Positions 1 through 11,100 of a stretch of DNA of 64,000 nucleotides are shown here, piece by piece. Both the position numbers and the translations under genes were made by a program. Position 1 is the stretch's first letter; every line of letters starts with the position of its first letter. The DNA lies in contig NC_092569.1 of assembly GCF_037975245.1 (NCBI RefSeq), positions 18,657,001 through 18,721,000 on the forward strand, read 5' to 3'. Below the pieces are notes generated by a model. The model saw nothing but the letters and a program-made list of their open reading frames with translations. It was not told the origin of the DNA and searched no databases. This DNA comes from Apostichopus japonicus (Eukaryota; Echinodermata; Holothuroidea; Aspidochirotida; Stichopodidae).

Positions 1-182
1 GATATCTTTAGTTCAAAAAGGTGTGAAATTATCCTCTTCGAGCTAGCTGGCTCTATGTATTTGTTGTTTTGTTAGTTTGGGGCAATGCTTCATTCTAATG
101 GTGATTTAACTTTATGTACATTTAACTTACAAATGTATATAGTTTGAAGTTAATTCATCAAAGTTCTGTTTGTCAATTGCAG

Positions 183-497
183 GAGGGAGAGGAGTACATT
201 GCTCCCAATTGTCAGAGCAGATGTTCCTGCAGTAATGGTCAGTTAGATTGCGATGGCAGCTATCAGTGCCACCCTAAAGCAATCTGTGAAGAAAGAGACG
301 ATCTCTTGCAGTGTTACTGTAATGCAGGGTACACGGGAAATGGTTTATTATGTACAAGACTAGTACCACCGTCAGACTGCCAAGAAATATACGAAAGTGG
401 AGAGAGAGATAATGGTATTTTCCAAATCAAGCCAACCTCTTGGACTGGTTCGCCTTTCGACGTATACTGTAACATGACGGATGAAGGAGGTTGGACG
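183..497 (+). CDS. Copy A exon 6: TILa/VWC + EGF-like + start of FReD2
   Basis: 315 nt, phase 0 to 0, between TTGCAG and GTAAGG. It starts EGEEYIAPNCQSRCSC, continues with an EGF-like CYCNAGYTGNG run and ends at CNMTDEGGWT, the end of FReD subdomain A. Differs from copy B at several residues, for example CDGSYQCHPKA against CDDSYQCHPNA. Confidence 0.9.
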
Positions 498-845
498 GTA
501 AGGTGTAACCTATTGTATTTAATTTTAGTAGTAAATAACGCATAACCAATTGGTATGCCTCTATTTCTAAATTTTATTTTGTTACCTAAATCATGATCGG
601 CGGCGAGGAAATAAGAATAATTTAAAGATGAGTCAGTTGCTGAATGAACATAAAGGGAGCAGAAAGAATATATATGTGATCCTTGTTATGTATGGAGATT
701 AATTGGTTTGACTGTATTTTCAAGTATTCTTGGGGGTCTAGTAACTGGTACTTCACGTTTGACAATAAAGAGAGATTGGTTGTAATGTTTTGTCACATTT
801 ATATCCAAGCTTTTTAATATCGACTACGTTTCTTTCATATTACAG

Positions 846-1113
846 GTTTTTCAGCGTCATATTGACGGATCTCAAGATTTCTTCCTATACTGGGATAATT
901 ACAAGCAAGGTTTCGGTAGTCTTACCAACAACTTCTGGTTAGGCAATGACAAGATATACAGCTTCACGAACCAACGACGTTATCAACTGAGAGTAGATTT
1001 AATAAATAGCAATGGGGTGCCTTATTTTGCTAAATACGACTTTTTTCGTATCAACGACGAAAATGACAACTACAGACTCCAACTGGGTAGTTATCGGTCC
1101 GAAAGCAATGCAG
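846..1113 (+). CDS. Copy A exon 7: FReD2 central subdomain
   Basis: 268 nt, phase 0 to 1. Encodes VFQRHIDGSQDFF and NNFWLGNDKIYSFTNQ, the classic fibrinogen B-subdomain core. Acceptor ATTACAG, donor GTAAGT. Confidence 0.92.
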
Positions 1114-2694
1114 GTAAGTCTCAAAGATACGCAATGTTATTAAGTGATATTAATGTACCTGAAAATGTTAATGTTGAAAGTGAAACGTAGCTCTTGACAA
1201 TTGCTATTTGTAATCATCAAATTAGTATATAGTTGTTGAAGCTGACTTAATTGTGTCAGATGTACCGTTTTCCTAGAAATACATTGTAGTCGATAATTAG
1301 CTGTACTCTATTGTCATCATGACCGATGTTAAACAAAAGGTTTCTTTTCATTTTTAGGAGGTTGTCGACTTGATTTGACATTAAAATGTGATACATTTAA
1401 ATATACCGGTAGCTCTCTTTATGCTTAAATACATTGTCTTAACAAAATGCAAAACTTCCTTCACGTTTTCGTTATTCGATGGATTCGTAGATTTTGAAAT
1501 GAATCAAACACAATATGTAAATAACTTTACCGTGAATGCATTAGCCGTGAAACACTTAACGGTGTTTAGTATGGCTAACATTTCTCTTTGGCTTAAAGAA
1601 AAAAAGCTGTTCGAAAGAATCCAAAGTTAGAGCGTCTTCCCCCTATTAGATAATACAAAGCATTTTATGATGAACTGTCAATGCTACTTACACCTTTACA
1701 TACCTTCATACTCGGAACAAATTGGAACACTTCCGATCCAAAAAGAGACAGTTAAGGCAAACTTGGTATTATGAGTTTATTAAGCTTGTTTACATAGTTA
1801 GTGGCTAATGGTTATGTTCTTGTTAAGGAAAAACCAGTCATAATACGGAAGGAAATTATTGTGATAAAGATTGTTATATGACCAAACGGAAACAACAGGA
1901 TTTGTAACTGCGGATCTGTAAATGCAGCATTTTTTTTTGGAACAGATGTCAAGCGTTCACAAGATATATTTGCCAAATCAACAATATATCTATTCACGCT
2001 GGGAAAATTATTCAAAAAGGAAAAAAAATAACGTCTTCTTTACAGTTTAATGCAATTCTAATACGAATGATATACTTACACCTTCCACTTCCAAAGGCTT
2101 TTATAAATGTACATAATAAAGAAAGACGTTGCTTTTTCGCAAACAATACTAGAACATATACGTTTGATGGAGCACAATGCATTTACAAAGGGACCATTAC
2201 AAACTAGATATCACAACACCATACCGTAAGCCCGCGTATCATCACGCAACAGAAAATAAATATTGATGATAATATAATATAGAATTATAGTTGATAAAAT
2301 CAAATGTTTATCTAAAGAAGGAACGGAACATCGACAAGTGGTTCAAACATTCACCATTACTGATGGCTTGTGATTGCACACTTTTTTTCCGGTACTCACC
2401 CACCCCCTTTCTCACAATTACACACACTGCATATGTAGTTCAATCATACTCTAAGAGAGATTAATCTGCAACATGTTTGTATAACAACCGCCCAACCCCC
2501 CCTCCCCCAACCCCCTCCCACTCCTAACTCAGACTAGGTTACTAATTTTCCATTCCTAACAAATTTAACCTCTCCGCTGCTCCTGATATTCACATTATGG
2601 ATTTTACTGACAAAAAGTCCAAACTTTAAACATCTAATATACGGTACGTATAAAATGTGAGCTAACTTTATTGTATCACCTCTGTTTGCTACAG

Positions 2695-2945
2695 GAGACA
2701 GTCTTACTTATCATCAAAACCGACCATTCACCACACGTGACCGTGACAACGATGCTTGGGGTAGCAACTGTGCAAAGGATTATGGTAATAACTAATATTA
2801 TTACTCTAACGGTGCATGGTGGTACAATAACTGTGCTCATTCGTCTCTCAACTCTCCATATGGACATAAAAGTTTCCATTGGTACTATCTGCCTTCCGGT
2901 AACTTCAACATCAAATTTTCCGAGATGAAACTACTTCCGGTATGA
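2695..2945 (+). pseudogene. Copy A exon 8: FReD2 C-terminal subdomain with premature TAA
   Basis: 251 nt starting in phase 1 after CTACAG. It keeps [14 protein letters not shown], then stops at TAA 2793-2795. The frame then continues unbroken through YYYSNGAWWYNNCAHSS to KLLPV and TGA at 2943-2945, so the only visible defect is that stop. Confidence 0.85.
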
Positions 2946-3655
2946 TGGCTAATCTGCTTATACTTAACAGAAAATAATCGTATAAATTTATAACGATCGT
3001 CAACGATACACTTAATTTGTGATTCTTTGGCGCTAATGTTTGACTAAAGCGGTAAGAATCTTTATAATAAGATTAATATAGTATTTATCTGAAGAATGAA
3101 TGTTCTACTGGTCGTAAGAAGTCACAAATAATCTATTTTGAAGATGTGCTTTAAGGTAAAGAATGAAATAAATATTGTAGGCATATTTAACCTAAAGGTA
3201 TTTAGTTACATACCGAAATTTCAATTAAACTAGATTTGAAATGTACTTGTACGTACAAGTATAATTTAAAATTCTGTTTTAATTTAACTAATTTTGTACT
3301 GTTTGTTGGTAAGAAAATATGATTGCTTTATTCAGCTTAAATGACATTGAAAAGCATTTCGGCTACATTTATTTAGCTGATTATCAACAAATTACCATAC
3401 TATTTGCCTAGTCTTGTGCGTAGTGAATATAACGTATCAGTAATAAAGAATACTATACTCTGTTTGAATTATTGTTAACACTTATAAAGTTAACTTCTTC
3501 ATGGAATAGTTAAATATGGCACTTGATAGGCTTGACTAATCGGTAACTGGTTTTACGAAATGTTTTTATACGTGCCTGCATGTTTACACTACTGTGTGTA
3601 GCTTTTTTCTCGTTGTGTTGATTAAGAGTGACCTAAACATAAATTTATGAATAAA
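2946..3655 (+). terminator. Copy A 3' UTR with two AATAAA signals
   Basis: AATAAA occurs at 3442-3447 and 3650-3655. The second lies in a block (GTGACCTAAACATAAA then TGAATAAAGAGAAAA) that recurs about 700 bp after the stop codon in copies A-D, so it is the likelier cleavage signal. No other coding content seen. Confidence 0.5.
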
Positions 3656-5694
3656 GAGAAAATGTTCATCAAACTTGGTCTTCTCGTTTCATTTTATTAA
3701 TTATGTGGAGCTTCACACCTGGCGTGATGCGAGCAGTTAAAACTTAATGAAATAGAAATAAACCACACATGGGTGGCAACTCTTGATTAGCTTATTTTTT
3801 AATATTATAATGGTAAACTATAATTAATCGGTAGTAAGTATTTAATATTTAACAAAACTTCGTGTAGAGTAATTTAAAAGAAGAACGTCCGCACCTCTAA
3901 CTCAACTATCACCATATAGATCACATATTGCTCACAACATCGCTTAGGTCTGTTTAGATTAGAGATTATCGTTGGTATTAAAACTGATTAAGACCATAGA
4001 ACTGTCCCAATCCCTTACGTTGAGATATTTACATCGCCACGGTACCCTTAACAACACATTTCCCAAGATGAAGTACAAGCACGGAATGAACGCATGTTGA
4101 CTGCATTGTACTCTCAGCCCCTGCAATAATAGCCCCCTCCCACTCCCCGAAAACAAGATAGAACATTCTGAAGCACAATTTGACCGTTGCTATTATTCGG
4201 TTTCTATATTGGTAAAAACACATGGTGAAGTTGTTAACTAATTTTGCCATATCAGTGCCATTGAAAGAGTAGTCTACACCCTCGCAACTTGACCTGTATT
4301 TGGAAGACACCTTTTCATGAAGGTTTATCTGTTTAGCAGATGTGATAAGATGTACAAAAAAAGTTTAATTTCCTTTAACCCCCAACCCAACAACAGTATT
4401 CCTCTTTTCATGCAGCTTTCCGGTTTTGCATAGAATGAAACTGGTGTTTGATCCCAGGTTAAGTTAAATGTAGGGATCGACCCCATCTAAGTAATATATA
4501 CCACAGCTGGTAGAGCACGTTAATGTCTTAGAAGCCCAAGTGTCAGTCCTGTTGTAGCCAATGATTCATGAACTCTCTGTGGGTATATGCATTCAAGACG
4601 CACTTTTGTTTTCATGAATTGAAGCAGAAGCTATAGGTTTGAATTCACGTTTTTTAATTTTTTTTTTTTTTAAGTTTTATTTGTTGTCACAAAGCACACG
4701 GCTGGACGGAGCTTCATAATATCAACATTAAGAGATGATTCTTAATAATTGTATAAATGTATTGCTCTTTCAAGTGGACCATGCTGTTTAAGTGTGCTGA
4801 TTAATCTTCCTTTACTGATGTTTGTTTCAATACAACCAGCTTCACACATGAAATGTTTACTTGAAAGACTAAGAAACGTGTGAAATAGTCGTCATGAGAG
4901 GAGTCTGCAGTTATAATTTCTTGTCACTGAAGCTTCCATCTCCAGACGTCTCTGTCTGAGCGAAATTAAACTAAAGCAATTCAAGTGAGAAATGAAAACA
5001 AGAACACGAAAAGTTGTTGTTAAGCACAGAGTTAACCGGTATCGCATCCAGTATACCAAAATGAGGCAAAGGAAAGATGGCAAAGCTGTATACATAAAAG
5101 AAAACGAAAAATTGGCAATTGTGCATGAAATGTCCCAATACAAATAATGTATGCAACAAATATTAAATAATATATATAGGTTATATATAAATAGTATAGT
5201 TCGTATCAGTGTTATGAAAAAAAGGTTCTCATAACGACATGCTTATCATGTCCAATAGTGACAATTAATCAAAGTAAATTTAATAAAGATTCACTAGATT
5301 CCTGTACCCATCAATCGAAAGGAATATTCCGTTTGCAAAAAACAAAAAGAAAGAAAAATATATGATTGCATTTTGCATAGCTTGTCACAATAATCAACTT
5401 TAAAGGAGAAATACAATAAAACACGGATTATTTGGTTCATGGCTATTCGAATCCAATACCCAACATTCATAATTCTTTATGTCTTGTACGTGTATCAAGA
5501 TGTAATATATTAACATATTTCTACATGAGAACTTAGCATCGAACCACATTTTCTTGTTAAAGTAAAGTTAAAATATAATGCAATGTTATACAGTAACATA
5601 TGTACCATTTTACTTTTATTTTTTGCTTAAATATATCTGAGAATCCGATCATGCGTACCTGACTAGCGTTCCATATTTAAAACATGAGTATGCT
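3656..5694. other. A-B spacer, first half
   Basis: Homologous to the corresponding parts of the later spacers. It contains the tRNA-like SINE segment at about 4440-4690 and otherwise no gene. Short open frames here are not conserved between units. Confidence 0.5.
4440..4690 (+). repeat. tRNA-derived SINE-like segment (A-B spacer)
   Basis: An A-box-like CAGCTGGTAGAGCAC lies near 4504-4518 and a degraded B-box-like stretch near 4540-4550. About 100 bp of non-tRNA body and a T-rich tract at about 4650-4675 follow. Orthologous segments occur in the three later spacers, so it predates the array expansion. Confidence 0.4.
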
Positions 5695-6195
5695 TTGATA
5701 CTTGAAAAAAAGGATCTGGTTACTGACATCACAGCAGTCTATGAAAGCGCTATCTTACGTTTCGGTGCTTACAGTGTAACATTACTCCATAGTGATGTTG
5801 CTTTGGCAATGACAGTACCGCTTGCCAGATTCATAAACGTAAGGATGCCCTACAGGGTAGCTGAGAGTCGGGTTGGGCTTTGGGACAATGATATCACCGG
5901 GATCACTTTTAACACTTTAATTACTATATATGACGTAAATGAGAACAAATTATTCTTACGGTGATATTTCGCCGAATCCGCTGATTGAATATGGCCCTAC
6001 AACCATCCCCCTGATGCACTCTACGTAGGAACTGAAGGCCTTCAGCCAAGAGAAAACGTTGGAGCTGTAAAATATCATTTCTTTAGAGAAGTCTTGCGGT
6101 CAATAAGAAATAACGGTAAACGCAACATAATGAATTCAGTATTTATTCATCATGGTCATAGCTACTATAGTAACTGTACTCATTACACTTTGTAA
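5695..6195 (+). pseudogene. Decayed ORF of unknown family (A-B spacer)
   Basis: Comparing four spacers shows a former coding sequence of roughly 150 or more codons ending at a TAA at 6193-6195. Recognisable pieces are LLHSDVALAMTV, YRVAESRVGLWDND, PNPLIEYGP, GLQPRENVGAVKYHFF and a tail IHHGHSYYSNCTHYTL. This copy carries a 1-base insertion near 5957 and a break near 6027. I do not recognise the family. The start is unknown and exons may be missing. Confidence 0.45.
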
Positions 6196-6644
6196 TCCAA
6201 ATATGAAACGTTTGTATTAAATATGTTCAACTGAACATAAATAATATGTGCAATATTGTTGCCTTATTTGCACAATCATAAATTGAGATATCAATATAAC
6301 TTCCCAATGTCAATTTCGTGTGTAGCTTCTTCTAACTAATAATGCATTACTCAAAGCATCCATATCTAACAATACTTATGTTATGTGACACTACTCATGT
6401 TCTTAGTGCTTTGTGTGTGTCTCAATCCTCCTCCGAACACGATTATACTGGGATCGAACATCTGGTCCATTAGTTTAGTTTATATATGTTTTAAAGTACA
6501 TTTTGTTTCCCACAAACTACTCTCCTCTCAAATCAATCTGGAGTGGGGGTAGTTAGTAGATGATAAACTGTATCACTGACGTCAAAAAGCTCCATACGTC
6601 TATCAAAATTACTGCAAATAATTCCCTCTGAAGAATTCCACTAT

Positions 6645-7140
6645 TTAAAATATGTGTCTCCAAAACGTGCAGTGTTTGCCCACAGATTGAAGTGCAACAC
6701 AACAATATTTACTGCAAGCATCGATGCGTAATAGACTATACAGGGAAATGCTAACAACAACTTCCTTTCCCAACGTTGGCATCAGTGCTGGAGGGCGTTG
6801 ATAAATCATCGCATATGCATCATGGTCATTTACACTTCTCAAAATATATAGCTGTGTAGAGTCGTGGTCCATATTATAACTAGTGAAACGCCAGAGCAAT
6901 AGATAGTTCACCTTGAAGGAAGCATTGGAAACCGCTTGACACCCCGGTAGCGTTTATATATCGAGCTGAGATATATAGATCACAGATGCCATCTTGACTC
7001 TGTTTGACAAATATTTAAGAAAGTTTCGGCAGAACATAACCTGGGCATGACTACTAATACAAGATTTAATACAAGATCTTTCACTAATATATAAACTCTC
7101 TTCCTCAGCCCCATTACCTTGCACAAGTTTAAACGATGAA
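6645..7140 (-). pseudogene. Decayed minus-strand ORF of unknown family (A-B spacer)
   Basis: Read on the - strand, pieces shared by all four spacers are VQGNGxEEESL, NRVKMASVIYISQLD, FKVNYLLLWRF, DHDSTQLYILRSVNDHDAYA and MIYQRPPALMPTLGKE. This copy has a stop after ISQLDIY. The YxLRSVNDHDAYAMIY stretch faintly recalls a lipocalin beta-strand motif, but that is not enough to name it. It faces the + strand decayed ORF tail to tail. Confidence 0.35.
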
Positions 7141-7779
7141 GGTAACAGTGGGAAACCTCAGTTACATAATGCATGGTAACATAATGCATGGGTACGAAAA
7201 TCAGCACATTAACTTCACTGCGCTGTACCACACTCAGGTCTGTGCAATGTCAATGGGACGTTGATCACATAGTCATGACTGACAAGCCGAGACTACTTTG
7301 GCTGCTATACAGACACAATTTACGGTTGAGAAACATGTCTATTTGTTTTAAAGTTATTTTGTCCTAAGATTTGTATTACCCTTACTTTTCCTTGGAGTAA
7401 CGAGATTATGTGAGGTATTGCAATATGTAACAACCAGTTACGAACGAGTTCGTTTTTATAGTCAAATTAAGTGGCTTGCGTTAACTTTAAAATATACAAT
7501 GTTCAGGTACTGCTGAAGCGAATACCGTGGACCTCTGTAGCTGTGTACATGCACAGGTTTGTTAAACGACTTTTATATATTTACCATTGCTATCCTTATT
7601 ATAATGTTTTTTAATATGTAAACTTTCCTTTTGCTATTATTATTAAAATTATGATCATGTTTTGCTTTGTTTGGTTATAACTATTGTAGATGTACTTTAT
7701 GGCTGCGATTTATTTTACAAATACACCCTAAGGGCTTCGGTCGTATAACGTTTATGTTCTTTCTATCATTTAATATATT
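7141..7779. other. Spacer upstream of copy B promoter
   Basis: No gene seen. The equivalent region holds a (TA)n expansion before copy C and is about 330 bp shorter before copy D. Confidence 0.4.
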
Positions 7780-8057
7780 GACACGGTGGTCTTGGCATCG
7801 ATCCGAATAGTCACACGATCTACAGCCTACGGTGGCTCTAAGAACTTAGAAATGGCATGGTATCTATTTTACCCCTTAAATAAACTCAGTACAACTTGTG
7901 ATTACGTTACTTTTTTAAAAGCCAAACACGTTGTGGCATCAGCTTTCTACCGTACTCTCCTACTTCCTTGTAACTCCTCGCCACCGTCAGAATAGAAATA
8001 CTTGAACTACTTCATTACGACTTCAGACGAACAGCAAACGTAACCTCTTCCATCACG
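7780..8057 (+). promoter_or_regulatory. Putative promoter and 5' UTR of copy B
   Basis: This block is closely conserved upstream of copies B, C, D and E. A TATA-like TTTTTTAAAA at 7911-7920 lies 138-147 bp upstream of the ATG. The bases just before the start, CTTCCATCACG, are the same in all four copies. Transcription start not determined. Confidence 0.4.
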
Positions 8058-8141
8058 ATGCTGTGTATTGTTCGTTTTACGGCCTTTGCCGTAATTTTAC
8101 TTATTTCGTTGACAACGAAGAACGCTGTCTCACAAGAACTG
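8058..8141 (+). CDS. Copy B exon 1: signal peptide
   Basis: 28 codons from ATG to CAAGAACTG, phase 0, donor GTGAGT. The hydrophobic core FAVILLISL follows MLCIVR. Cleavage is plausible near AVSQ. It is the first ATG after the conserved promoter block and is conserved in C, D and E. Confidence 0.85.
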
Positions 8142-11100
8142 GTGAGTTGAGTTTTAAATTTACCTTTCTTTCAAATCAAAATGTTTAACATTTCGGGTAC
8201 AGTACTTCCAGAAATCTTAATTTGGTAAAATCAAAAAAGGTGATAACTTAGTCCAGAAGACTGGTATATTCGTATACATCGCTGTATTAAGGAGAACGCA
8301 TTAGACTGCATTGGGTTCGAAATTTAATTATGAATTCCAAAAAACATTTTTGCAAAAAACAGTACTTACGAATCAAACATTTGCTTTGTCACAAACATTT
8401 GCTTTAATTGTTGCATACAGTATATTGTTGTCTACATCATATAGTGGCAACTGTCACGTGGACCATAGGCCTAGTTAAAACTAAATAACTATATCGACAA
8501 TAACTATGATTTTCCACCACTTAAACAATATGATAATCGTATATTTTATCTGTAGCATCCTTTTGGAAACATGCTTTTCATGCAATAGTGTTTCAATTTG
8601 GTTTAATTTAAGCAGCCTTTACTACCTTCCAAAATTTTAACTACACACAGAATCGTTACAAATTTTTAAATCTGAATTTGCGTCAGTAACAGTACCATCT
8701 TTCAGTTTGCCTATTTGATCAAAAATTGTTATATTTCAATCTGAAAGTGGTGCAATCTATCTGATAAATAAGTATATTCAAATCAAACGTTCTCAATAAT
8801 TTGCTTCATATTAGATTTCAAAGAGATGTGCCGATTAAATGAGAACTTGCATCATGTTTGGTTATTAGTTTTTGCTGCATTGAACCAAACAACCTTTAGC
8901 AGTTCATATATTAGTTTTATTCGTTATTATAATTTACTTTGGACAATAAGGAAATTGATTAGTTACAACAATTTAAAATTATCAAAGAACATTGCCAGTT
9001 ATTATCTTAGACAGAGAAAATCGTTCTCAAGAAGTTATTTGTAGTTTAAAGCAAAACCGAAGTTATACATGTCTCCCATACTTCACTATATTATAAAAAC
9101 AGATATTTGTATATTCATTTAATTAATGTTGTTTGGTTATATCTTCTCTGGAACACATTATCTTCTAAACTTCCCATTTTCATAAACATTTTGATAACAC
9201 TTATTTCGTAGTTTCTCCGTTGCTTGAAACTGATTGAGATTTTTTTTGGTTTTAATTTTTACATTCGTTTTAAATGTTTTATTGAGATATTTAGTCCCTT
9301 AGTTATTCCTATATCAAATTGGTTCCAATGAAAGACTACTTAAATTAACTATGTGAAACTTTTTGAAAAAATATCGGTCAATTTCATTTGGTTACAATTG
9401 TGATCGTTTCATTTAACATAATAATATTTTCATTTCAAATACGTTAATATTATTATACTTATAATTATATATATAAGGGTTAATTGGTTGTTTAGTGACT
9501 TCAGGTAGGTTAAAATAAAGAAACTGCAGTACATAACTGAATGAAACATGGAAGATATCTTTCATTTTTCAAACAATAACGAGTAATTGATTTGATCATT
9601 TAAAAATTTGTATACAAATTTTAATATCCGAATTTCCTTCACGAGGTACCGGGTATGTAAGTTTCCAACTTGGAGAAGTATATCCCAGTTGGTAGGGCAT
9701 TGGATTTAACATCCTAGATAAAATCATCTTGTAGCATTCCTAAAAAAACTTTTAATTCCTCTGCAAACAAACGCAAGTATTTCTCCCATTCATAGAACAC
9801 AACGTTTGATATTATTGGTAAACTAGCGTGAAATTTAACCCTATAATACTATAGGAACAGTTACAACTAGTATTTTCTTGTGGCAGATCGCACTGATAGT
9901 ATTGATTATAGATATGTCATACATCATATAACACTCCGTAAAGAATGGCATTTTGTACTTCTTCTTAAGTACTTTCTGGTTTGAATTTAGGTTAAACATT
10001 TGATATCATTCTTTGTCGACGCAAGAAGCTCTTGTAACGATTTAGGATGTAGTAAATGCACAATTTTGATCCTCTAAATTCGAATAAACAATTTATAACA
10101 AGTTACTTTTTCCAAATGTTGTTGCAATTCTTAAATTGTGTGCAAATAAATATATTGCAGCGTTTATATGAAAAATAGACTAATTACTTCAAACTACTTA
10201 ATAAGCTTTCTTATATAACGGAACGTATAGTTACTAGAACTACGTGTTTGAGAGGTTTACGATCTTCTAATGGATTTCCACAAGACGATACTTGGCAATG
10301 CTAAGAATGAGTAAACCTTTCTTCAAGTAACACAATTGATTAACATCATCTCTTATGATGGTATTACAGCTGTATATTGGCATTTTCTTCGTAGTAATCT
10401 AGTTTGCGTTAATTTTACTCATCACATTTTAGGTAACGTGATCATTGCAGGCATATATTTTCGTCATTAACACCTCAACTAAATTTCATTTACTCGACTT
10501 CTACGATAAACTATTGATGTCTAGTAGCAAGATTCTTATTCAAATTTGTTCGTCTTTTTATACAATATAAACCGATTTCAGAAACCAAACTTCCTTAAGC
10601 GAATTCAGTTGTTTTATTAACAGTAAACACTGTTTAATATCAACTTTCAAAATTACTAAATTTTTTTAAACTCACTTTTTCCTTCTTTTATTACAGAATG
10701 CCCGACAAACTCCCCCCAATGATATAGACAGCAAAATTCCACGTACGTATTTAATATCCTAACAACTATTGTTACACTTTATAGCAAACTTTGATCGATT
10801 GTTTCAAACATATTTTCTTTTGTCAAATAAATGTACATTTTTATGATATATTCTTACCCCAATCACATTATTTCTTCTTCATAAACATATTTGTTTGTTA
10901 ACTAAAAGCTCGACGAGGTTAATCAACCCGTATGGAGGTTATTCTATACAGCCTCAGTTTATTGTTCGGGAAAGAAGCCTATATTTCCGTTATTTAGCTT
11001 GGTGACTTTTTGTTTTGTTTTGTTTTCATTTATTGATATTAATTACGAAACTACAATTGTTGTCAAATTCTGAGTTAAATGAATTTGAGCAGCTCGAAAA

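Larger units (their letters stand above)
183..2945 (+). pseudogene. Copy A, 3' part: fibrinogen-domain protein with TIL/EGF modules, stop codon in last exon
   Basis: The last three coding exons (183-497, 846-1113, 2695-2945) of the array gene; upstream exons lie outside the window. They encode the TILa/VWC-like and EGF-like segment followed by FReD2. Phases 0, 0 and 1 and GT/AG borders match copies B-D. The last exon keeps the calcium-site motif DRDND but has an in-frame TAA at 2793-2795, inside the Tyr-rich loop, before GAWWY. A protein ending there would lose about 50 C-terminal residues, including the expected ligand pocket. Because the stop is in the final exon the mRNA could escape nonsense decay, so a truncated product is possible. 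I call it a probable pseudogene; a sequencing error in the repeat is the alternative. Confidence 0.75.

Noticed and set aside
2671-2928. Open frames overlapping exon 8 in another frame (also 16004-16375, 39787-40053, 54120-54431)
   Set aside because: Shadows of the FReD2 exon. The exon frame has the fibrinogen motifs and correct splice phase.
8826-9044. Small + strand open frame in intron 1 (RLNENLHHVWLxxxAALNQ), similar in copies C and D
   Set aside because: It is stopped early in copy E, drifts at the end between copies, and lies in an intron; similarity is explained by the unit duplication.
9683-9722. A-box-like CAGTTGGTAGGGCATTGG in intron 1, repeated in C, D and E
   Set aside because: No B box or tRNA fold follows; at most an old SINE remnant.
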